From: an uncultured Pelagibacteraceae bacterium
GTDB taxonomy: Bacteria; Pseudomonadota; Alphaproteobacteria; Pelagibacterales; Pelagibacteraceae
NCBI GenBank assembly: GCA_902560225.1
Contig: CACEKT010000010.1
Span: 1 to 32,759, forward strand
Reading direction: 5' to 3'
DNA: 32,759 nt
Shown here in pieces: positions 25,586 through 32,759 of the stretch. Position 1 is the first letter of the stretch, and each line of letters opens with the position of its first letter. The translations under genes were made by a program, and so were the position numbers. The notes below the pieces were generated by a model. That model ran no database searches, had not been told where the DNA came from, and was given only the letters and a program-made list of their open reading frames with translations.

Positions 25586-26233
25586 ATGTTTTTAAAAATA
25601 AAAAAAATACCAAAAGTAAACTGGAGTTCAGAAAAACCATATAATTTTAAACCAAAATTTTCGACATTATTTTTTTGTTGTTTTGGTTTAATGTTATTTG
25701 GTTTAGGTGAAGGATTGTTAATTGTTTCGTTTACTGGAGCTTCTCCTTGGAGTGTTTTAGCTCAAGGACTTTCGCTAAATGTAAATCTAAGTATTGGAAT
25801 GCTTACATTTTTAATAAGTGTCACTGTTTTAATTTTATGGATACCACTTGGTCAAAAACCAGGTATGGCTACTATTTTAAATGCTATAATAATTGCACTA
25901 ATGATTGATCTTTGCATCAAATTTGTTCCAACTCCTTCTAGCTATATTAATCAATTAATTTTAGCAGTCATATCAGTAATAACAGTTGGAATTGGTGGAG
26001 GGATCTATTTAGTTGCAAATCTAGGTGCGGGTCCAAGAGATGGGTTAATGGTAGGTTTACAAAAACTTACAAATCTTCCTATAGCTGTAGTTAGAGGAAC
26101 TTTAGAAATTTCAGTGGTTAGTGTTGGTTGGTATTTAGGGGGAACGGTTGGAATTGGAACTATATTATTTGCTTTTGGAATAGGCCCTTGTGTTGCTCTA
26201 GGGTTATATTTAGTTGATAAACTTTTTGATTAG
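25586..26233 (+). CDS. YczE/YitT-like integral membrane protein
   Basis: A 215-residue protein with five or six hydrophobic segments: about 29-48, 71-88, 93-112, 121-145, 170-188 and 190-210. Motifs GEGLLIVSFTGASPWSVL and YLVANLGAGPRDGLMVGL form two similar halves, which is typical of the YczE/YyaS/YitT type of membrane proteins with an internal repeat. Function in the family is not known; a transport role is only a guess. The stop overlaps that of converging typA by four bases. Confidence 0.8.
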   Translation: MFLKIKKIPKVNWSSEKPYNFKPKFSTLFFCCFGLMLFGLGEGLLIVSFTGASPWSVLAQGLSLNVNLSIGMLTFLISVTVLILWIPLGQKPGMATILNAIIIALMIDLCIKFVPTPSSYINQLILAVISVITVGIGGGIYLVANLGAGPRDGLMVGLQKLTNLPIAVVRGTLEISVVSVGWYLGGTVGIGTILFAFGIGPCVALGLYLVDKLFD

Positions 26234-28056
26234 GCAGCTGCGCCAGATTTTTCGCTTTTTTTTCTCTCGTGAGGATCAAGAATTGCTTTTCTCAGTCTAC
26301 AAGAATACGGAGTTATTTCTAATGCTTCATCGGTATTAAGGATACTTAATTGTTCAGCTATAGACATTTTTCTAACTGGAGTTAAAACAACATTCTCATC
26401 TGTTCCTTGAGTTCTCATATTTGTTAGTTTTTTACCTTTCATAACATTGATGATCATATCACCTGGTTTTGGAGACAAACCAACAATCATACCTGGATAT
26501 ACAGGATCATTGTGAGTTACAAACATTTCACCTCTAGCCTGTAAATTAAAAATAGCGAAAGCTACAGCTTTGCCTTTTTCCATCGAAATTAAAGCACCGT
26601 TTCTTCTACCTTCCATGTCACCCTCAAAAGGACCATAATCATGAAATATTCTATTTATTACACCGTTACCTTTTGTAAGTGTTAAAAATCTACTTGTGTA
26701 TCCCATTAATCCCCTAGTTGGAGCATGAAATATTAATCTTTTTTTATCTTTACCAGTATCTTTTAAATCTATTAGTTTACCTTTTCTTCTATTCATTGAG
26801 TCTATAACTTTTGAAGAGTACTCTTCATCTAAATCCATAGTTATTTCTTCAATTGGTTCAAGTTTATTTCCATTTTCATTTGTTTTGTATAATACTTTAG
26901 GAGGGCTTACCGTCATTTCAAAACCTTCTCTTCTCATTTGAGTAAGTAAGATTTCAAGCATAAGTTCACCACGACCACTTACTACAAAAGAGTCATTGCC
27001 ATTATTTTCTGAAAATGTAATACCCACATTGTTTTGAGCTTCCTGAAGCAATCTATCTCTAATTTGAGTACTAGTTAGTTTTTTGCCTTCAGTTCCTGCA
27101 AGAGGTGATGTATTTACTGTAATTGTTATAGACATTGTTGGTGGATCTATAGGTGTTGCAGGTATTGGTAAATTAACTTCAGGGTCACAAATAGTATCAG
27201 CCACATTGGCATTTTCAAGACCAGCTATAACTACGATATCTCCAGCCTCACCAACCTCAATAGGAACCTTTTTAGTTCCTTCGTATCTAAAAATTTTAGT
27301 TAATTTACCCTCATCAACTTTTTCACCTTTTAAACTTATAGCTTTAATTGATTGATTAGCCTTAGCAGTTCCTTGATTTATTCTTCCAACTAAACTTCTT
27401 CCTAGAAAACTATCAGCATAAAGAAGAGTTGAAAGCATTGCAAAAGGTTTTGATTTATCAAGCTCAGCAGGTTTTACATGATCAACAATTAAATCTAAAA
27501 GGGGATTTAAATTTTCTCGAGTACCATCCACATCTTTATCTGCCCATCCCGATCTTCCACTTGCGTATAAAACTGGAAAATCCAGTTGTTCTTCATTTGC
27601 ATCTAAACTTACAAATAAATCAAAAGTTTCATCTAAAACTTCATTTGCTCTTTGATCTGCTTTATCTAATTTGTTAATTACAACTATTGGTTTTAGTCCT
27701 TGTTTAAGAGCTTTTGATAATACAAATTTTGTTTGTGGCATCACGCCCTCTGCTGAGTCGATGAGCAATAAAGCACCGTCTGCCATACTTAGTACTCTTT
27801 CAACCTCTGCAGCAAAATCTCTGTGTCCTGGGGTATCAATAATATTAATTCTGGAGTCTTTCCAGTTTATCGAGGCTGGTTTTGCTAAAATTGTAATACC
27901 TCTCTCTTTTTCAAGTTCACCAGAGTCCATTAGCCTTTCATCAACAACCTCATTTTCTCTAAATGATCCACTTTGTTTCATTAGATTGTCTATCAATGTA
28001 GTTTTACCGTGGTCTACGTGGGCAATGATAGTGATGTTTCTGATATTGTTGCTCAT
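26230..28056 (-). CDS. typA: TypA/BipA ribosome-associated GTPase
   Basis: A 608-residue translational GTPase that binds the ribosome and assists 50S assembly and growth under stress or cold. GTPase motifs are visible: AHVDHGKTTL (12-21), the switch I T in RGIT, DTPGH (74-78) and NKLDKAD (128-134). The domains downstream have SGRGELMLEIL, LMGYTSRFLTLT and the C-terminal NIRTQGTDENV-like and ITPYSCRLRKAIL segments typical of BipA. Length is normal. The start is the ATG at 28056, 192 bp from the divergent helicase gene. The C-terminus ends with a Lys/Ser-rich tail and GAAA. Confidence 0.95.
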   Translation of the reverse strand: MSNNIRNITIIAHVDHGKTTLIDNLMKQSGSFRENEVVDERLMDSGELEKERGITILAKPASINWKDSRINIIDTPGHRDFAAEVERVLSMADGALLLIDSAEGVMPQTKFVLSKALKQGLKPIVVINKLDKADQRANEVLDETFDLFVSLDANEEQLDFPVLYASGRSGWADKDVDGTRENLNPLLDLIVDHVKPAELDKSKPFAMLSTLLYADSFLGRSLVGRINQGTAKANQSIKAISLKGEKVDEGKLTKIFRYEGTKKVPIEVGEAGDIVVIAGLENANVADTICDPEVNLPIPATPIDPPTMSITITVNTSPLAGTEGKKLTSTQIRDRLLQEAQNNVGITFSENNGNDSFVVSGRGELMLEILLTQMRREGFEMTVSPPKVLYKTNENGNKLEPIEEITMDLDEEYSSKVIDSMNRRKGKLIDLKDTGKDKKRLIFHAPTRGLMGYTSRFLTLTKGNGVINRIFHDYGPFEGDMEGRRNGALISMEKGKAVAFAIFNLQARGEMFVTHNDPVYPGMIVGLSPKPGDMIINVMKGKKLTNMRTQGTDENVVLTPVRKMSIAEQLSILNTDEALEITPYSCRLRKAILDPHERKKSEKSGAAA

Positions 28057-28248
28057 AATTTGTCGCTCTTATACATTAATTCTTTAATTTAAAAACTTAA
28101 AAAAACACACAAATTTGCTTAATAAATAGGATTTAATAAAAAATTCATTTCTTGTGATTGTTTTAAAAACATATAGATATCCCAGTAAAATTAGTTGTAA
28201 CGTAAAATTAAGAACATAATCTCTTAAAATAAATTTCTTAATCATTAA

Positions 28249-29823
28249 ATGGAAAATTTTAAATTAATTAAAATAGAAGAATCATTAAAAAATTCATTAT
28301 CAAAAATGAATTTTATAAAGCCTACTCCAATACAAGGTATGGCAATACCTATTGCTTTAGAGGGTAAAGATATTTTAGGTACTGCTCAAACTGGAACAGG
28401 AAAAACACTAGCTTTTAGTATTCCACTGATAAATAAATTAATATTAGATAAAAACGCATATGCCCTAGTTATGTGTCCAACAAGAGAATTGGCTTCTCAA
28501 GTAATGTCTGCAATAAGAAGTATCATTAGTGATAAAATTAACATTAAAACTGCTCTTTTAATAGGTGGAGAAGCAATGCAAAAACAACTTCGACAATTAG
28601 GTAACAGATCAAGAATTATTGTGGGCACACCTGGTAGAATTAATGACCATTTAAAAAGAAGAAGCTTGGATTTGTCAAAAACAAAATATCTTGTTCTGGA
28701 TGAAACAGACAGAATGTTAGATATGGGATTTACACCTCAAATTGAGTTAGTTTTAAAATTTATTCCTAAAAATCATCAAACATTATTATTTTCCGCAACT
28801 TTGCCAGAAAATATTTTAAGAATTTCAGATAGATATTTAAAAAATCCTAAAAGAATTTCTACTGGAGCAATTTCTGTTCCTATTGCTAAAATTAAACAGG
28901 AAACACTTCAGATTTTCAAAGAAAATAAATATGATGAATTAGTAGATCAATTTTTATCTAGGAAAGGTTCTATCTTAGTTTTTGTTAAGACTAAAAGAAG
29001 TGCTGATAAAATGGTTAAAAGACTTAAAGAAGAAGCTCATTCAGTAGATGCAATTCACGGTGATTTACGTCAAAGTAAAAGGGATCGAGTTATAAATTCT
29101 TTTAGAAAAGGACTAAAAAGAATCTTGATAGCAACAGATGTTGCCGCTAGAGGTCTCGATATTCCTTTAATTCAACATGTTATAAATTACGACTTACCAC
29201 AAGTACCAGAAGATTATATTCACAGAATTGGAAGGACTGCTAGAGCAGGGTCAGAGGGGTCGGCTCTAACTTTTCTAACATCAGAAGATAGATCAATGTG
29301 GAATTCAATAAATAAATTAATAGATCCCAATTTTAAGTCTGCGCTTAATAGTTTAAGAAAGAAAATAAAAGGCAAAAGAAGAGGCAAAAGAATAAAAAAT
29401 AAAAAAAGTAAAATTAGAGAAGAAAAAAAATTAAGCTTTAAAAATAAAAAAAAATTATTTGGAAAAAGAAGATTAGAAAGATCATTTAGGGATAATGAGA
29501 AAAAAAACTTTGATTTTAAAGGTAAATCAAATTTAAGAGATCAAAGAAAATCTTTTAGAAATAGAAAGTTAGACAAACCTGTAAAAACTTTTGAAAAAAA
29601 GGACTTTCTTTTCAAAAAAAAGAAAAACCTTTTTAGTAAAAAAAAGACAAGACCAAATGGATATACAAATAATCCTAAATATTTTGGAAAAAAACCTTTA
29701 GAAAATCTATCAATTGATGAAGAAAGAAAAAATTTTAGTTTTAAACGTAAGAAAAAATTTAAAAATAGAAACAATAGACCTAAAAATTTTACTTTTAAAA
29801 AATATAATAAAAAGAGAAGATAA
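28249..29823 (+). CDS. RhlE-type ATP-dependent RNA helicase with DETD motif and basic tail
   Basis: A 524-residue DEAD-box helicase likely to act on ribosomal or structured mRNA. Motifs appear in order: Q motif KPTPIQ (24-29), AQTGTGKT (46-53), PTRELA (77-82), GTPGR (126-130), motif II DETD (151-154, in place of DEAD), SAT (182-184), ATDVAARGLD (295-304) and HRIGRTARAG (325-334). DETD keeps the two Asp and the Glu that bind magnesium and ATP, so activity is expected. Residues from about 365 to 524 form a Lys/Arg/Phe-rich tail with repeated F-K-K-K-type units that should bind RNA. It is divergent from typA. Confidence 0.92.
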   Translation: MENFKLIKIEESLKNSLSKMNFIKPTPIQGMAIPIALEGKDILGTAQTGTGKTLAFSIPLINKLILDKNAYALVMCPTRELASQVMSAIRSIISDKINIKTALLIGGEAMQKQLRQLGNRSRIIVGTPGRINDHLKRRSLDLSKTKYLVLDETDRMLDMGFTPQIELVLKFIPKNHQTLLFSATLPENILRISDRYLKNPKRISTGAISVPIAKIKQETLQIFKENKYDELVDQFLSRKGSILVFVKTKRSADKMVKRLKEEAHSVDAIHGDLRQSKRDRVINSFRKGLKRILIATDVAARGLDIPLIQHVINYDLPQVPEDYIHRIGRTARAGSEGSALTFLTSEDRSMWNSINKLIDPNFKSALNSLRKKIKGKRRGKRIKNKKSKIREEKKLSFKNKKKLFGKRRLERSFRDNEKKNFDFKGKSNLRDQRKSFRNRKLDKPVKTFEKKDFLFKKKKNLFSKKKTRPNGYTNNPKYFGKKPLENLSIDEERKNFSFKRKKKFKNRNNRPKNFTFKKYNKKRR

Positions 29824-29825
29824 TC

Positions 29826-29939
29826 TTAGGATTTTTTAGATTTCTCTTTTTTTAATCTTCTTTTTTCTTTAAGGCTTAATTTAGCTTTTTTGCTAACACT
29901 TGAATCTTTAAATGATTTACCACTATATCTTTTTGACAT
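29826..29939 (-). CDS. 37-residue basic mini-ORF between helicase and AEC transporter
   Basis: An ATG at 29939-29937 opens 37 codons to a TAA at 29828-29826. The peptide begins MSKRYSGKSFKDSSVSKK and ends in a run rich in Lys, Arg and Ser (KLSLKEKRRLKKEKSKKS). It starts nine bases after the AEC transporter stop on the same strand and ends two bases short of the helicase stop, filling the gap exactly. Composition resembles small basic ribosomal-type peptides, but the function is unknown and it could be chance coding of an AT-rich gap. There is no clear ribosome site. Confidence 0.45.
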   Translation of the reverse strand: MSKRYSGKSFKDSSVSKKAKLSLKEKRRLKKEKSKKS

Positions 29940-29948
29940 ATTCTTATT

Positions 29949-30875
29949 TTAAAGAGTTAAGTATTGAATTGCAAAAAAAATTGTTCCTATAGATGCAAAC
30001 GTTGTGATAAATATTGCTTTAGTTATGTTTTCTGGGTTCACATTGTAGGCTGAACACAACATAACGGCACTCACACCACATGGGGCCACACTAACAAATA
30101 GTGCTCCAGGGAAGTCTTTTGGAGAGCTAAAATCAAATAATAAAATTCCAACTAATACTAAGATTAATGGTGAAATAATTAATTTTAAAATCGAAATTGT
30201 GGTGGTCAATTTGTTAATAATATTTTTGGTATTAAATGATAAAATTATGCCTATCGCAAATAAACCAACAGGAGACACGCAGGCTGTAAGTTTAGAAAGA
30301 GTATAATCAATAGGAGTATTACTTATATCAAAATTTATAAAAAATATAAAAGCACCAATCAATACAGATAAAATCATTGGATTTAATACAATATTTTTTA
30401 CAAATTCAAACAATTTAATATTTTTTTTTGTTGAAACTTCTAAAAAAAAAGTAATTACTGATAGTAAAATTATTCCATCCATTAAAATAATACTTCCAAC
30501 TTGTGTAACTACAGAGTCATTAAAATAAAGTTTTGTAATTGGAAGAAGTAATGTTACATGATTTGATAATGCTACAGTAAGAACCCAAATTACCGACTCT
30601 GGTATTGGTCGTTTAAAATATTTTGTTAAAATAAAATATGTAAAAGTTCCACAAATAAATTGCATTAAAAAGTATGATGTTATTTGTGTTAAATCTATTT
30701 GATTAATTTTACTTTCTGCAATAAATTTTATTATTAGTGCTGGAACAGCAATATAGAATAAAAATAAGTTTAAAACTTTTGCATGATTAAGATCTAATAT
30801 TCTAAAACGTCCAAAAAGAAATCCTATTAGAGTTATAAAAATAAAGGGAGTTAAACCTAAGAATATATTTATCAT
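29949..30875 (-). CDS. AEC-family transporter (auxin efflux carrier type)
   Basis: A 308-residue membrane protein with about ten transmembrane segments arranged as two halves. The first half has PFIFITLIGFLFGRF and LNLFLFYIAVPALIIKFIAES, and the second has SPVGLFAIGIILSF, near residue 200-213, and FVSVAPCGVSAVMLCSAYN, near residue 264. These are the recurring Gly/Pro/Asn-containing motifs of the AEC family that includes MdcF. Bacterial members export or import small organic acids, often malate or malonate; the substrate here is unknown. Upstream on the same strand, after a terminator, is groEL, so it has a separate promoter. Confidence 0.88.
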   Translation of the reverse strand: MINIFLGLTPFIFITLIGFLFGRFRILDLNHAKVLNLFLFYIAVPALIIKFIAESKINQIDLTQITSYFLMQFICGTFTYFILTKYFKRPIPESVIWVLTVALSNHVTLLLPITKLYFNDSVVTQVGSIILMDGIILLSVITFFLEVSTKKNIKLFEFVKNIVLNPMILSVLIGAFIFFINFDISNTPIDYTLSKLTACVSPVGLFAIGIILSFNTKNIINKLTTTISILKLIISPLILVLVGILLFDFSSPKDFPGALFVSVAPCGVSAVMLCSAYNVNPENITKAIFITTFASIGTIFFAIQYLTL

Positions 30876-30913
30876 TAAAATTTATTTGATCTTTCTATCA
30901 TCTAATCAAAAAA

Positions 30914-30938
30914 AAAGGCCACCTAAAAGGTGGCCTTT
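30914..30938 (-). terminator. Intrinsic terminator of groES-groEL
   Basis: AAAGGCCACC (30914-30923) pairs perfectly with GGTGGCCTTT (30929-30938) around a five-base loop. On the minus strand the stem is followed by nine T residues (30916 to 30908), a textbook rho-independent terminator. It sits 24 bp after the groEL stop and 38 bp before the AEC transporter start, separating the two transcripts. Confidence 0.93.
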
Positions 30939-30962
30939 GAATTTCTTTTTGTGAGTATGGGA

Positions 30963-32642
<1,680 letters not shown>

Positions 32643-32647
32643 TTAAA

Positions 32648-32759
32648 TTATTTACCCGAAATACCCATAATGTCTGACTCTTTCATTATGCTGTACTCTT
32701 TTCCACCAATTTTGACTTCAGTTCCTGACCATTTGCCAAATAAAACTTTATCGCCAACT
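32648..32759 (-). CDS. groES: Co-chaperonin GroES, C-terminal part (cut by window edge)
   Basis: Thirty-six codons run in from the right edge to a TAA at 32650-32648. The peptide [19 protein letters not shown] followed by [14 protein letters not shown] is the conserved C-terminal part of GroES, including the MKESDIMGI end. It caps GroEL during folding. The downstream neighbour is groEL on the same strand, 23 bp away. The N-terminus is outside the window. Confidence 0.96.
   Translation of the reverse strand, partial: VGDKVLFGKWSGTEVKIGGKEYSIMKESDIMGISGK

Noticed and set aside
27083-28087. Several open frames on the plus strand opposite typA
   Set aside because: They lack ribosome sites and recognisable domains, and lie fully antisense to a well-conserved GTPase.

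Overview
The window looks like a stretch of chromosome from a SAR11-type marine alphaproteobacterium (Pelagibacterales). This is inferred from very AT-rich DNA, extreme compactness (genes that abut or overlap by a few bases, no gap above about 200 bp), Lys/Asn/Ile-rich proteins, few Shine-Dalgarno sites, and the gene repertoire. No mobile element, CRISPR array, tRNA or rRNA was seen.

Positions 1-14 kb are a purine-use region. A leftward pair (uraD, and the start of a probable allantoicase cut by the window edge) is divergent from a rightward run: uraH, xdhA, xdhB, a guanine deaminase, a PuuD-type membrane urate oxidase and a purine phosphoribosyltransferase. Together these predict guanine -> xanthine -> urate -> 5-hydroxyisourate -> OHCU -> allantoin, with allantoicase acting later; allantoinase and xdhC are not in the window. 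Facing them is a leftward operon with a second CDA-fold deaminase and a complete BMP-type nucleoside/purine ABC transporter (ATPase, two permeases, periplasmic binding protein). A small lipoprotein and an NCS2 xanthine/uracil-type permease follow. Palindromes in the divergent promoter regions are candidate operators.

Positions 14-18 kb hold an IbpA-type small heat-shock gene preceded by a good match to a sigma-32 promoter and a leader that fits a ROSE-type RNA thermometer. Next come an oligopeptidase B, a membrane-anchored J-domain protein and a family 9 glycosyltransferase. Positions 18-25 kb hold a DapA/NAL-family aldolase, a cyclopropane-fatty-acid synthase-like methyltransferase, a lysine-rich coiled-coil protein of unknown function, a small membrane protein, a DCC-family thiol protein, the TldD/PmbA protease pair and a secreted protein.

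Positions 25-32.8 kb hold a YczE-like membrane protein, TypA/BipA, a RhlE-type helicase whose motif II reads DETD, a 37-residue basic mini-ORF, an AEC-family transporter, and groEL with the end of groES followed by a strong intrinsic terminator. The 192-bp gap at 28057-28248 separates divergent typA and helicase; I see no gene in it and no convincing promoter match.

Most of the window is ordinary housekeeping or catabolic content. The items most worth a second look are the ROSE/sigma-32 leader of hsp20, the PuuD that lacks its cytochrome c domain, the palindromes of the purine region, and the lysine-rich protein. I did not find a wholly new multi-gene system.
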